NCBI GenBank assembly: GCA_035551475.1
Contig: DASZMX010000128.1
Location: 1 to 61,557 of the forward strand
Source of the DNA: DASZMX01 sp035551475
GTDB lineage: Bacteria; Verrucomicrobiota; Verrucomicrobiia; Limisphaerales; Palsa-1400
Direction of reading: 5' to 3'
Length of the DNA stretch: 61,557 nucleotides
Shown here: piece by piece, positions 1 to 8,807 of the stretch
Layout of the letters: every line of letters begins with the position of its first letter
Numbering within the stretch: the first letter of the stretch is position 1
The notes under the pieces: generated by a model
What the model saw: the letters and a program-made list of their open reading frames with translations, nothing else
Told to the model about the DNA's origin: nothing
Databases searched by the model: none
Made by a program: the position numbers and the translations under genes

Positions 1-711
1 GGATTTGCCAGTCTGATTATCCATCGTGACCCAGCCGACGAGATCAAGTGTGTCGCCTTTCTCGGGGGCCACGAGGTTGTAATCCGCGTGCCAGCTCATG
101 CCGCTGGTGACGTAGCCCAACTCAGCATCAAGAGGTCCCGCCTGCTCCGCCGCGATTTGCCACGTCAACGTGGGCTTAAGAATGGAATCGTCCGGCAACG
201 AGGGGAAAAGCGGCTGGCCGGGGAGGCGGAACATGAGTTTGCCATCCACTTCAATGATCGGTTGCGAGGCTTCGGCGATAAGTTGCTGGCTCGCGGCGTA
301 GTCGGAGCCGTATTGGAAATAGGCGCCAGAGTGAGGCTGATAACCGCTGCGCACGATTTTGCCGCGAATGATTTCTTTTTTGGGGGACGAACCGTAGGCC
401 GATTCCTTCTCGAACTCGATCGTTTTCCCCTCAAAATAATTTAGGAGCAGCCCCTCGGAAATGGGGTCGGCGCGGTAATTCTGCTCGAGGACGCGAAAGT
501 CGCGGCGTCCAGTAGGATCGCGCAGCACCACTGAGTCGGGCTCCAAGTGCATGGTGACGCCGCTATAGTCAACCACGCTGGTTCCCGCTTTAAGATCCAG
601 GTGAATGGTGTCGCGCACGACCGCGAAGTTTTGGTTGTAAATGGTCAGCGCCGGATCGGCTGCAGCGGTGAGCGCCATGCCGAGGCTCGAAAGGAAAACG
701 ATTTTTCTCAT
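1..711 (-). CDS. DUF4139-family secreted protein (partial, C-terminus missing)
   Basis: An open frame of 237 codons begins at the ATG at 709-711 and runs off the left edge without a stop, so only the N-terminal part is present. Residues 1-18 look like a signal peptide ending near ALTAAADP. The following sequence is beta-rich. The stretch containing LGYVTSGMSWHADYNL and DLVGWVTMDNQTGKS resembles the start of the DUF4139 domain, in which a conserved Y-x-x-Y/W...G-W-x-x-x-x-N pattern recurs. That family is common in Verrucomicrobiota and Planctomycetota and has no established function. The frame is intact throughout. No clear Shine-Dalgarno site precedes the ATG. The family call comes from sequence style only. 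Confidence 0.72.
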   Translation of the reverse strand, partial: MRKIVFLSSLGMALTAAADPALTIYNQNFAVVRDTIHLDLKAGTSVVDYSGVTMHLEPDSVVLRDPTGRRDFRVLEQNYRADPISEGLLLNYFEGKTIEFEKESAYGSSPKKEIIRGKIVRSGYQPHSGAYFQYGSDYAASQQLIAEASQPIIEVDGKLMFRLPGQPLFPSLPDDSILKPTLTWQIAAEQAGPLDAELGYVTSGMSWHADYNLVAPEKGDTLDLVGWVTMDNQTGKS

Positions 712-747
712 ATACCATTAGACTGAGAAATCGAAGGAATGCTCCCG

Positions 748-1098
748 TTAATTATCTTCGCCCGCGCGCAGAGCCCACAGCGCCATCACGCCGCCCAATA
801 CCAACGCGCCAATGGCCAGCGCGCGCCGCATGGGAGTTAAGGGAGACGGACTTTTGCAGCAAATAATCAACGCCAGCGCAGCCAGCAACAAATCGGCGCC
901 GAGCCAATACCAACGCGGGATGCCGCGCATCGCGGGCTTGGGCGGCGGCGCCGGACGCGAGTTTCCTTGCAGGAGCGAGCGCACCCCGGGCGTGACGGGA
1001 GGCGCGGGAAGGGATGTGGGAGTTTTAACTGCCGTATCCTTGCCTCCGTCCCGGCCCAACAAAGTCCCTAATTTTCGACCCAGAACAGGCTTTGACAC
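748..1098 (-). CDS. Small two-TM membrane protein, unknown function
   Basis: 116 residues. The first 60 are polar and proline-rich (PAPPVTPGVRS, RPAPPPKPAMRG). They are followed by two hydrophobic helices at about residues 63-81 (WYWLGADLLLAALALIIC) and 90-109 (ALAIGALVLGGVMALWAL) joined by a short basic loop. This predicts an inner-membrane protein with a cytoplasmic disordered N-terminus. I do not recognise a family. It lies 36 bases upstream of the DUF4139 gene on the same strand and could be cotranscribed with it. It is divergent from the secreted protein starting at 1147. Confidence 0.6.
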   Translation of the reverse strand: MSKPVLGRKLGTLLGRDGGKDTAVKTPTSLPAPPVTPGVRSLLQGNSRPAPPPKPAMRGIPRWYWLGADLLLAALALIICCKSPSPLTPMRRALAIGALVLGGVMALWALRAGEDN

Positions 1099-1146
1099 TC
1101 CCCCATCGTCTTTGCTACTACTGCGCTTGTAAAGTGCTATTCCAAT

Positions 1147-1581
1147 ATGAGAAAAAATAATCTACTACTTTGGGCGACGCTCTGCGCCGCCGTATCTTTG
1201 GCGCCGGGGATCGCGAGCGCCCAACCGACCAACGCGCCTGCGGCTCCGATGGCGCCGCCTCCGGGCGGGGCTCCGCGCCTGAACCCCACTGCGCGCGGCC
1301 TGCTCTCGATTCGCCCGGCCGTGACCACGCTGGATCGCGCCTTGAACGACTTGCAACGCAGCGAAAACGACTTCGGCGGCCATCGCCAGGCCGCCATCGA
1401 CGCCTGCACCAAGGCCAAGGAAGAATTGACGGAAATCGCCAAGCAGGCGGGCATTCCCATTCCGCCGCAGCGCATGCCCGGCATGATGATGCCGCGCCCT
1501 GGCATGGTTCCTCCCCCGGGAGCCAATGGCGCCCCGCCGCCCCAGCCCGCTCCTCCGGCTCAACCAGCGCCGCCCCAATAA
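1147..1581 (+). CDS. Secreted proline-rich small protein, unknown function
   Basis: 144 residues. Residues 1-25 form a signal peptide with a basic start and a hydrophobic core, ending near ASAQP. The middle (about 50-105) is a predicted helical hairpin (TLDRALNDLQRSENDFGGH and the following KAKEELTEIAKQAG). The C-terminal 40 residues are almost entirely P, A, G, M and Q, consistent with a disordered or wall-spanning tail. It is probably periplasmic. No family is recognised. The gene is monocistronic and is followed 20 bases later by a strong intrinsic terminator. Confidence 0.62.
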   Translation: MRKNNLLLWATLCAAVSLAPGIASAQPTNAPAAPMAPPPGGAPRLNPTARGLLSIRPAVTTLDRALNDLQRSENDFGGHRQAAIDACTKAKEELTEIAKQAGIPIPPQRMPGMMMPRPGMVPPPGANGAPPPQPAPPAQPAPPQ

Positions 1582-1601
1582 GTGGCAAATATTTAATCCA
1601 C

Positions 1602-1632
1602 GGCGGTTCGCTGCGGCGAACCGCCTTTTTTT
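1602..1632 (+). terminator. Intrinsic terminator after the 1147-1581 gene
   Basis: A perfect 9-bp stem (GGCGGTTCG at 1602-1610 pairing with CGAACCGCC at 1617-1625) encloses a 6-base loop and is followed directly by seven T residues (1626-1632). It ends transcription of the upstream small secreted-protein gene and separates it from the convergent permease gene that ends at 1645. Confidence 0.9.
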
Positions 1633-1644
1633 AGGCGGGCCCTG

Positions 1645-3480
1645 TCAAGCGTACACCAGCAGATGGATGTCATCCGGCAGGCTGTCGGAAATCTCGCGAA
1701 TAATGCTGCCGCGCAACAAGGACACCAGCCCATGCCGCTCCGGCGCGCCGAGAATCAAGTGCGATGCCCCCATCGTCGCCGTGATGTCCACAATAGTGTC
1801 AGCGATGGAGTCGCTCACGGCGTAACATGGAAAAACGGGGTGGCCGTTGGCCTTGCTTTTGGCCAGCAGAAAGACTTCGCGCGCTTCCTTGTCTTCCTGC
1901 CATTTCCGCTTGTAATCCGCTTCGGTCAGGACAGGGTTGAAACGCACAAAAAGCAGGTACAGCGGGCGCTTGGTTTCGCGGGCTTCTTCCAGGGCAAAAT
2001 CAAGCGTTTTTCCCGGCCCTCGAATCGCGCACATCATCGGTGAGCCGCTAGCCTCGCCGGTCGCGGCAAAGGTGAAGGCGGTCGCCGATGCCGGCGGAGC
2101 CGGGGGAGCAGCCGCCGCCAAGGCCGCCGCGGCTTTCTTCTGGCGCTGCGCATGTTCGGCGGCCAATCCGCGCAGAAAAAGCCCCGCGAGCAACACGCTG
2201 CCGGCAAAAATGAGGGCATTGTGCTTGTCCCAAAACAAGGAAAGCTCAATCGCCAGCATGATCAGAAAGGTGAGGAACATCAGCGCCCGCTGCCGGGGCA
2301 GCAGGCCCAACTTCTTGTCGGTGCTGCACGCGCCCAGATTGGTCGCGATGGCACCGACGACGCCCACCGCGTACAAATCCGCCAACCCTCCCAAATCGCT
2401 GACAAGCACCACCAGCGTGGCCGGAATGAGCGTGGCCACAATGAGGGCCAGATTCGGGACGCCAAATTCATTTAGACGCTGCACCTGCGGCGGCAGTTCC
2501 CCATCGCGCGACATCAAATATGAAATGCCCACCAGAGCGCCAATGGCCGTATTAACCGCCGAAAGGAGAAGCAGGCCGAAAACCGCGCTAACCGTGATGG
2601 CGGCAATTTTGCCCCAAAGCGCCCCGAACGCATGCCCAACAAAGACATCCGCCATGTAGCGCAACGCGTAATCGCGCACGCCGGGATGGCCGGGGGCGTT
2701 GACGTCGCCATCGACCAGCGTGAGGTTGTCAAGACTATGCATCGCGAAGCTGAGGAGCGCGGTAAAGATGCAGACTTCCACCATCACCCACAGCAAGGCC
2801 GGCGTGGAGGTTTTGGAGACGCTCGGGTTGGCCTCGGTGGAGCCCGGGTTGAGCTTCATCACCCCGGTGGAATTCGCAATGGCCTCCACGCCTGACAAGG
2901 CCAGAACGACGCCGACAAACCCCTTCCAATTGTGGGCCCAACCGCCGTGGAGCGGCTCCAGGTGATGCAAGGCCAGGCTAAGATGCGGGATCGCAAAAAT
3001 GGCCAGCAACACCACCACAATGGCCGTCGGCACGGCCACCAAAAAGGCCAGGCCGCCCGTGTGCTTGGGCCCGAAATAATTCAGGCCGCCAATAACGAGG
3101 ATCGCAACCGCCGCCCACACTCCGGGATTATTGACGCCAAAATAAACGAACGCGGAAAAGGCGCTGATGGCCGCGGTGACGATGTAATCGGCGATCAGGA
3201 GAAACGCGCCGACGATGGAAATAATCTCCGACCGATGTCGCACGCTGGCATACACGCCGCCGCCGTCGGGATAATGGCGGCAGATGGTCATGTAATTGAC
3301 ACCCACCAGCGCCGTCAGGACGCACATGGCCGCCACCAGCCAAAAGGAGCTGTAGCCGCCGACGGCAAAGGCCAGCCCCACCACGTAGGCTTTGCTCGTG
3401 CCCCAGTCGCCATACAATATCGCGGCGGCGCGAGGCACATCCACGTTGCGTGGACGTCGCGTGTTAGTCGCTAAAATCAT
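1645..3480 (-). CDS. APC-superfamily amino acid permease with C-terminal universal-stress-like domain
   Basis: 611 residues from the ATG at 3478-3480. A longer frame to 3693 exists, but its extra 71 residues are not membrane-like and would overlap the flavin reductase gene, so it is rejected. About twelve hydrophobic segments fill residues 25-450. The glycine-rich first helix (DWGTSKAYVVGLAFAVGG) and the acidic ALSGVEAIANSTG segment in helix 6 are typical of APC transporters. After a proline/alanine linker comes an alpha/beta domain ending in GAPERHGLVSLLRGS, which matches the nucleotide-binding G-x(n)-G-x9-G-S pattern of UspA proteins. Permease-Usp fusions are known in this superfamily. The substrate cannot be read from sequence, and an amino acid is the family default. 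Confidence 0.85.
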   Translation of the reverse strand: MILATNTRRPRNVDVPRAAAILYGDWGTSKAYVVGLAFAVGGYSSFWLVAAMCVLTALVGVNYMTICRHYPDGGGVYASVRHRSEIISIVGAFLLIADYIVTAAISAFSAFVYFGVNNPGVWAAVAILVIGGLNYFGPKHTGGLAFLVAVPTAIVVVLLAIFAIPHLSLALHHLEPLHGGWAHNWKGFVGVVLALSGVEAIANSTGVMKLNPGSTEANPSVSKTSTPALLWVMVEVCIFTALLSFAMHSLDNLTLVDGDVNAPGHPGVRDYALRYMADVFVGHAFGALWGKIAAITVSAVFGLLLLSAVNTAIGALVGISYLMSRDGELPPQVQRLNEFGVPNLALIVATLIPATLVVLVSDLGGLADLYAVGVVGAIATNLGACSTDKKLGLLPRQRALMFLTFLIMLAIELSLFWDKHNALIFAGSVLLAGLFLRGLAAEHAQRQKKAAAALAAAAPPAPPASATAFTFAATGEASGSPMMCAIRGPGKTLDFALEEARETKRPLYLLFVRFNPVLTEADYKRKWQEDKEAREVFLLAKSKANGHPVFPCYAVSDSIADTIVDITATMGASHLILGAPERHGLVSLLRGSIIREISDSLPDDIHLLVYA

Positions 3481-3611
3481 CGGTCGAATCCGGCGCCAAG
3501 GCCGGACTCTAGGAAAGTTCGGCGCCCAGCGCAAGACTGGAACGGCAGGAATTCGCGCCTGAGCGCCGGTCTGCGGCAAATTAGCCCCTTGCTTCCCCCT
3601 CGTTCCATAGC

Positions 3612-4226
3612 ATGTTTCCGGGCATGGAACTTGATCTGGCCGAAGAAATGTCCGAGCGCGCGTATCCGCTGCTGGCGAGTCTGGTGGTCCCACGCCCCAT
3701 TGCGTTTGTCACCACCATGAACGCGGCGGGGCAGATCAATGCGGCGCCGTTCAGCTTTTTCAATTTGCTGGGCGCCAAACCGCCCATCCTTGCCATCGCC
3801 CCGGGCGACCGCGACGACGGCACGCCCAAGGACACCGCCCGCAATATACGTGACACGCATGAGTTCGTGGTAAACCTGGTGGATGAGCCGCTGGCGGAAG
3901 CCATGAACCGCTGCGCCGCCTCCCTGCCCTACGGCAAAAATGAGCTGGAGCACGCCGGCTTGCACGCCGCGCCTTCAACGGTGGTGAAGCCGCCGCGGAT
4001 CGCCGAAGCGCCAGCCAGCTTGGAATGCGTCGAATGGGGCACGTTGCAAATCGGCGGCAATCGCGTCGTCATCGGGCTGATTAAGCGCCTCCACCTGCGC
4101 GACGAATTATATGACGCCGCCACGCAACGCGTGCACACCGAAAAGCTGTTTACGATCGGGCGCATGTCCTCACCGCATTGGTACTGCCGGACGCGCGATC
4201 GCTTTGAAATGATTCGCCCGAAGTAG
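3612..4226 (+). CDS. Flavin reductase-like / FMN-binding split-barrel protein
   Basis: 204 residues; an in-frame ATG at 3624 is an equally plausible start. The N-terminal region reads LVVPRPIAFVTTMNAAGQIN followed by APFSFFN, the signature of the flavin reductase-like (DIM6/NTAB) family, where this loop binds FMN phosphate. The NIRDTHEFVVNLVDE segment and the central G-x-x-V-V-I-G strand also fit the fold. Members reduce flavins with NAD(P)H or act as small flavoprotein oxidoreductases; the substrate is unknown here. It is divergent from the permease, and the release-factor-like gene follows after 10 bases in the same direction, so the two are probably cotranscribed. Confidence 0.85.
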   Translation: MFPGMELDLAEEMSERAYPLLASLVVPRPIAFVTTMNAAGQINAAPFSFFNLLGAKPPILAIAPGDRDDGTPKDTARNIRDTHEFVVNLVDEPLAEAMNRCAASLPYGKNELEHAGLHAAPSTVVKPPRIAEAPASLECVEWGTLQIGGNRVVIGLIKRLHLRDELYDAATQRVHTEKLFTIGRMSSPHWYCRTRDRFEMIRPK

Positions 4227-4236
4227 GAACGCGTTT

Positions 4237-4644
4237 ATGCCTACGCCGCTTTCAGCTCTCGATCACGACGCTCCGCTCGCGCAACGCATGGCGGCATTGG
4301 GCGTGCGGGAAGCGGACATCGAGGAGAGCTTCGTTCGCTCCGGCGGGCACGGCGGGCAGAACGTGAACAAGGTGGCGACCTGCGTGATGCTGCGCCATCG
4401 GCCCACAGGAATTCAGGTCAAATGCCAGGAAACCCGACAACAAGGGTTGAACCGCACCTTGGCGCGGAAGCTGTTGCTCGACAAGATCGAGCAGGAAAAA
4501 AAGGCGCGAGCGGCCTCGGCGCGGGCAGAGATGGAAAAGACCCGGCGCCAAAAAAGAAAACGCAGCCGCGGCGCCAAGGAACGCATGCTGGCCGACAAAG
4601 CGCATCGCTCACACAAAAAGGCCGCGCGCCGCATGTATGACTGA
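4237..4644 (+). CDS. Peptide chain release factor-like protein (GGQ domain, ArfB-like)
   Basis: 135 residues. The core is the class-I release-factor catalytic loop GGHGGQNVNKVATCV at about residues 29-43; its GGQ tripeptide positions water for peptidyl-tRNA hydrolysis in the ribosome. Codon-recognition domains are absent. The C-terminal 50 residues are strongly basic (TRRQKRKRSRGAKERM), as in ArfB/YaeJ, whose basic tail enters the empty mRNA channel. The likely role is ribosome rescue or hydrolysis of stalled peptidyl-tRNA. It lies 10 bases after the flavin reductase-like gene. Whether it is a true ArfB orthologue or one of the related short RF-like proteins common in this phylum cannot be decided by reading. 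Confidence 0.85.
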   Translation: MPTPLSALDHDAPLAQRMAALGVREADIEESFVRSGGHGGQNVNKVATCVMLRHRPTGIQVKCQETRQQGLNRTLARKLLLDKIEQEKKARAASARAEMEKTRRQKRKRSRGAKERMLADKAHRSHKKAARRMYD

Positions 4645-4716
4645 AATCAATCGTTAGCAGAAATTTGGTGAATAGTAGTGGCGGTTACGGGTGGAATTTG
4701 GTCTAAAACAGGCCGC

Positions 4717-6087
4717 ATGAGCATCCGTTCCACGCCCAAAGCACTGTTGACATGGCTTTTGATCGCGCTAGGCGCCTTTTTTCCCACCGTGAGCCGTGCG
4801 GCTGAAATGGCGCCGACATCCATCAACAATGGCGATAACGCCTGGATGCTTCTCAGCACGGCCATGGTGCTATTGATGACGGCTCCGGGATTATTGCTTT
4901 TCTACGGAGGACTGGTGCGCCCCAAAAATGTCCTGTCCACCATGGCGCACAGCTTGATTCTCATGGGCGTGATTTCTGGATTGTGGATGGCCTATGGCTA
5001 CAGCATGGCGTTTGGTTCGGGTAACGCCTTTTTTGGAAACCCATTGCAATACTTTATGCTGCGCGGCGTGGGCGCGGCGCCAAACCCGGAATACGCGGCG
5101 ACGGTTCCGCAGCAGAGCTTCATGCTTTTCCAAATGATGTTCGCCATCATCACCCCGGCGTTGATCAGCGGCGCCATCGCGGAGCGGATGAAATTCAGCG
5201 CGTATGTGCTTTTTACGGTGATCTGGGTGACGGTGGTTTATTTTCCGCTGTGCCACATGGTTTGGGGAACTGGCGGCTGGTTTAACTGGGCGTTGGGCGG
5301 GAAATATCCCGTGCTGGATTTCGCGGGCGGCACGGTGGTGCATGTGAGCTCGGGCGTGTCCGCCCTGGTGTGCGCGGTGATGTTGGGGCGGCGAGTGGGT
5401 TTTCCGCATGAACCAATGCCGCCGCACAACGTGGCGCTGAGCCTGGTTGGCACAGGTTTGCTGTGGTTCGGCTGGTTCGGATTTAACGGCGGCAGCGCGG
5501 GAAATGCCGGCGCGTTGGCGACCAGCGCATTCGCGGCCACCCACTTTTCGGCCGCGGCAGCGGCTCTCGGTTGGGTCGGCGCCGAATGGCTGGCCAAAGG
5601 CAAACCAAGCGTGCTGGGCGTCGCGTCCGGCATGGTCGCGGGATTGGCGACAATCACGCCGGCCTCCGGGTTTGTCACCATCCCGGCGGCGTTTGGAATT
5701 GGGTTGGTGGGCGGCGTGGTCTGCTATTTCGCCGTGACGAAACTGAAGGGCAAATTCAAATACGACGATTCGTTGGATGTTTTTGGCGTGCATGGCGTGG
5801 GCAGCACAGTTGGCCTCCTCCTCGTGGGCCTTTGCGCCAGCGCCGAAGCGAATCCAGCGATTGCCACAACATTTCGGCAGGGGGGCAAAGTGATTTCGCT
5901 GGCGGGCGGCGCACCGCAACTGCTCAATCAAGCGCGCGCGATTCTTTTCACCGCCGCCCTCGCCGGGGCGGGAACCTTCATCATCTTGAAGATTGTCAAC
6001 GCCACAGTCGGCTTGCGTGTCACCATCGAAGACGAGGACTCCGGCCTCGATCTGAGCCAGCACGGCGAGAGCGCGTACAACGACTGA
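4717..6087 (+). CDS. amt: Ammonium transporter (Amt family)
   Basis: 456 residues from the ATG at 4717; a GTG-initiated extension to 4678 adds 13 unlikely residues. Residues 1-30 form a cleavable signal sequence, common in bacterial Amt proteins, followed by about eleven membrane helices. Recognisable elements are NNGDNAWMLLSTAMVLLM, FYGGLVRPKNVLS, the first pore histidine in GGTVVHVSSG, GLLWFGWFGFNGGS, and the second pore histidine in DVFGVHGVGSTVG, matching the twin-His motif that conducts ammonia. It imports ammonium at low external nitrogen. The usual partner glnK (PII) is not adjacent: the next gene is a Bax-inhibitor-like protein 41 bases downstream. Confidence 0.96.
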   Translation: MSIRSTPKALLTWLLIALGAFFPTVSRAAEMAPTSINNGDNAWMLLSTAMVLLMTAPGLLLFYGGLVRPKNVLSTMAHSLILMGVISGLWMAYGYSMAFGSGNAFFGNPLQYFMLRGVGAAPNPEYAATVPQQSFMLFQMMFAIITPALISGAIAERMKFSAYVLFTVIWVTVVYFPLCHMVWGTGGWFNWALGGKYPVLDFAGGTVVHVSSGVSALVCAVMLGRRVGFPHEPMPPHNVALSLVGTGLLWFGWFGFNGGSAGNAGALATSAFAATHFSAAAAALGWVGAEWLAKGKPSVLGVASGMVAGLATITPASGFVTIPAAFGIGLVGGVVCYFAVTKLKGKFKYDDSLDVFGVHGVGSTVGLLLVGLCASAEANPAIATTFRQGGKVISLAGGAPQLLNQARAILFTAALAGAGTFIILKIVNATVGLRVTIEDEDSGLDLSQHGESAYND

Positions 6088-6128
6088 ATGGCCTTGCTGC
6101 GGGCGCCCGATTGTGACAGCATAAAGGC

Positions 6129-6848
6129 ATGGATACATCCAATCCGCTGCTGAAGCGGGATATTGATTTTACAGCGACAGGCGAAGCCACGGCTTCCATG
6201 AATTTGGAAGGCGTCGTCAATAAGACGGGCATTCTTTTGCTCCTCTGCGTCGGCGCGGGCGCTTTTGCCTGGTCCCAGCCGGACTTGCAGAGCGTGTTTA
6301 TTTTCGGCGGCATGATCGGCGGATTGATCGCCTGCCTGGTGGGCATGTTCAAGCCCGCCACGACTCCCATTTCGGCGCCCATTTACGCCGTCTGCGAAGG
6401 GCTGTGCCTTGGGGCGCTCTCGCAAATCCTGAACGCGAAATTTCCCGGCATCATGATGAACGCGGCTTTGCTGACGTTTGCCGTGCTGGGCATCATGCTC
6501 TTTTTGTACGTGACGCGCATTGTGCGGGTAACGGAGAAAATGGTGATGGGCATTATCATGGCAACGGGGGCGATTGCCGTGGTGTATCTGGCCGACATGG
6601 TGATGCGGATGTTCGGCTCGCAAGCGCCGTTCATCCATGACACCGGCCCGGTGGGCATCGGCATCAGCGTAGTGATCGTGGCCATTGCCGCGTTCAACCT
6701 GCTGGTGGATTTTGCCGTGATTGAGAGCAACATCCGCCGCCAGGCGCCGAAATACATGGAATGGTATTCGGGCATGGCGCTGCTGATCACCCTGGTCTGG
6801 CTTTATCTCGAGCTTCTCCGATTGCTGTCCAAGATGCGCAGCCGTTAA
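6129..6848 (+). CDS. Bax inhibitor-1/YccA-family integral membrane protein
   Basis: 239 residues. A 35-residue cytoplasmic N-terminus (SNPLLKRDIDF...) leads into seven hydrophobic segments. The EGLCLGALSQILNAKFPGI segment and the C-terminal FAVIESNIRRQAPKYMEWY loop match the YccA/BI-1-like family, in which conserved acidic residues in helix 6 and the final loop take part in a pH-dependent calcium leak in characterised homologues. The bacterial role is not firmly established (membrane stress, FtsH modulation in Escherichia coli YccA). It follows amt by 41 bases and precedes the DEAD-box helicase gene. Confidence 0.88.
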   Translation: MDTSNPLLKRDIDFTATGEATASMNLEGVVNKTGILLLLCVGAGAFAWSQPDLQSVFIFGGMIGGLIACLVGMFKPATTPISAPIYAVCEGLCLGALSQILNAKFPGIMMNAALLTFAVLGIMLFLYVTRIVRVTEKMVMGIIMATGAIAVVYLADMVMRMFGSQAPFIHDTGPVGIGISVVIVAIAAFNLLVDFAVIESNIRRQAPKYMEWYSGMALLITLVWLYLELLRLLSKMRSR

Positions 6849-6916
6849 TTCGCCGGGTTCAATTTTCCCCTTTGGGCCGCGCCCGCGCCAAGCGCCGGGC
6901 CGCAGTGTTTCTTTTT

Positions 6917-8752
6917 ATGACGACCAAACTATTTTCTGAGCTGGGGCTTTCCCCCGAGCTGTTAAAGGCCATCGACAAACTCGGGTTCGAGCAAGCTTCG
7001 CCTATTCAGGCCGAAGCCATCCCCATCCTCATGTCGGGGCGCGATGTCGTGGGGCAATCGCAAACCGGCTCCGGCAAAACCGCGGCCTTCGCCGTCCCAG
7101 CCATCGAGAAGATCGATCCCCTGCTCCGCACGGTGCAGGCGCTGATTCTCTGCCCCACCCGCGAGCTGGCGGTGCAGGTTTCCGAGGAATTTCACAAGCT
7201 CTCTCTCTTCAAGCGCGGCATTCATGCCCTGCCGATTTACGGCGGCCAATCCTACGAGCGGCAGTTCGACGGCCTCCGGCAAGGCGCGCAAATTGTCATT
7301 GGCACGCCCGGACGCGTCATGGATCACATGCGCCGCGGCACGCTGCGCCTGGACAAGCTCAAGATCGTGATCCTGGACGAGGCGGATGTGATGCTTGACA
7401 TGGGTTTTCGCGACGACATCGAGATCATCCTCAAGGGCGCGCCGCCGCAGCGCCAGACGGTTTTCTTCTCCGCCACGTTGCCCCGCCCCATTCAGGATCT
7501 TATCCAAAAATATTCCCGCGACCCGCTCTCCGTCCGCATCGAGCAACGGGAATTGACCGTGCCAACTGTCGAGCAGATTTATTACGAAGTGGATCGCCGG
7601 TTCAAAATCGAATTATTGACTCGCCTGATTGATCTGCACGACTTGAAGTTGGGCATCATTTTTTGCAACACCAAACGCATGGTGGACGACCTGGTCGATC
7701 ATTTGAATGCGCAAGGCTATTCCGCGGACCGGCTGCATGGCGACATGAGCCAGGCCATGCGCGACCGCGTCATGAATAAATTTCGCAAATCCGGCCTGGA
7801 ATTCCTCGTCGCCACCGACGTGGCGGCGCGCGGCATTGACGTGGAAAATGTGCAGGTGGTGTTCAACTACGACCTGCCCTACGACGTGGAGGATTATCTG
7901 CATCGCATTGGCCGCACCGGGCGCGCCGGCCGCAAGGGCCGCGCGATCTCATTCGCCTCCGGCCGCGAGCTTTTCCAAATCCAGCATATTGAGCGCTTTA
8001 TCCGCGTGAAAATGCAACGCGGCAAAGCCCCCACCGCCGCCGAAGTGGAGGAAGCCCGCGCCAGTTTGATCGTGGATCAGTTGCGCACGACGCTGCAAAG
8101 CGGCGAATTCAAACGCCAGGATCACCTCGTGGAGCGCCTGCTCGAAGAAGGTTTCACATCGACCGATATTGCATCCGCGTTATTGCATCACCTGCAATCC
8201 GGCCAGGCCGCGTCCGCCCCCGGCCCCAAGCCACCCGCACCCGCGCGCTCCGAGCCGCCGCGCGACATGCGACGGGACTACGAACGCCGCCCGGAACGCC
8301 CCGCTTACGAGCGTCCCGCGCGACCGTTGCCGCGTCCCGTCCCCGCGCCGCCGCGCCCTCCGGTCGAACGGCCCCCGAAACCCGTTATGGCAGCTCCCGT
8401 TCCCGCTCCGGCGCCTAAACCACCGGAACCAAAGCCGCCGCAACTCAAATCGGCCGCACCCGCCGTTGCGCCATCCGTGGCGCCCGCCGCGGCGAAATCG
8501 CCCAGCCGCCGCACTCCCTCCGAGCAGACGCGCCTCTTCATGAATGTCGGCGCGGAAATGGGCATTGCCGCTCCCGACGTCGTGCAAACGGTGCTGGGCG
8601 AGACAGGTTTGCCCGCCACCGTCGTCGGCGTCGTGGATATTCGTGAGCGGCACTTGTTTTTCGATGTCGCCGCCGAACACGCGCCAGCCATCATCGCCAA
8701 ACTCAACCGCACCCGCATCAAAGATCGGCGCATCAAAGTGAAGCTGGCCTAA
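6917..8752 (+). CDS. DEAD-box ATP-dependent RNA helicase with DbpA-type RNA-binding domain
   Basis: 611 residues from the ATG at 6917; the longer frame from 6761 would overlap the previous gene. All superfamily-2 motifs are present in order: Q motif (GFEQASPIQAEAIP), Walker A (SQTGSGKT), PTRELAVQ, the DEAD box (ILDEADVMLDMGF), SAT, DVAARGIDVENV, and HRIGRTGRAGRKG. The helicase core ends near residue 370. A proline/arginine-rich low-complexity linker (about 440-530) separates it from a C-terminal DbpA-like RRM domain (about 540-611, TRLFMNVGAEMGI to RRIKVKLA). In DbpA this domain docks on 23S rRNA, so a role in ribosome assembly or cold-adaptive RNA remodelling is likely. Confidence 0.95.
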   Translation: MTTKLFSELGLSPELLKAIDKLGFEQASPIQAEAIPILMSGRDVVGQSQTGSGKTAAFAVPAIEKIDPLLRTVQALILCPTRELAVQVSEEFHKLSLFKRGIHALPIYGGQSYERQFDGLRQGAQIVIGTPGRVMDHMRRGTLRLDKLKIVILDEADVMLDMGFRDDIEIILKGAPPQRQTVFFSATLPRPIQDLIQKYSRDPLSVRIEQRELTVPTVEQIYYEVDRRFKIELLTRLIDLHDLKLGIIFCNTKRMVDDLVDHLNAQGYSADRLHGDMSQAMRDRVMNKFRKSGLEFLVATDVAARGIDVENVQVVFNYDLPYDVEDYLHRIGRTGRAGRKGRAISFASGRELFQIQHIERFIRVKMQRGKAPTAAEVEEARASLIVDQLRTTLQSGEFKRQDHLVERLLEEGFTSTDIASALLHHLQSGQAASAPGPKPPAPARSEPPRDMRRDYERRPERPAYERPARPLPRPVPAPPRPPVERPPKPVMAAPVPAPAPKPPEPKPPQLKSAAPAVAPSVAPAAAKSPSRRTPSEQTRLFMNVGAEMGIAAPDVVQTVLGETGLPATVVGVVDIRERHLFFDVAAEHAPAIIAKLNRTRIKDRRIKVKLA

Positions 8753-8807
8753 ACTCGCTGGCGCGCCGCAGCTCGTTCAGTTGTCGGAAAGCAAACCAGG
8801 CCGGCTC

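Noticed and set aside
4891..6138. A 415-codon open frame antisense to amt
   Set aside because: Its protein is rich in H, R and Q in a way typical of antisense reading of high-GC coding DNA, and the sense gene is unmistakable.
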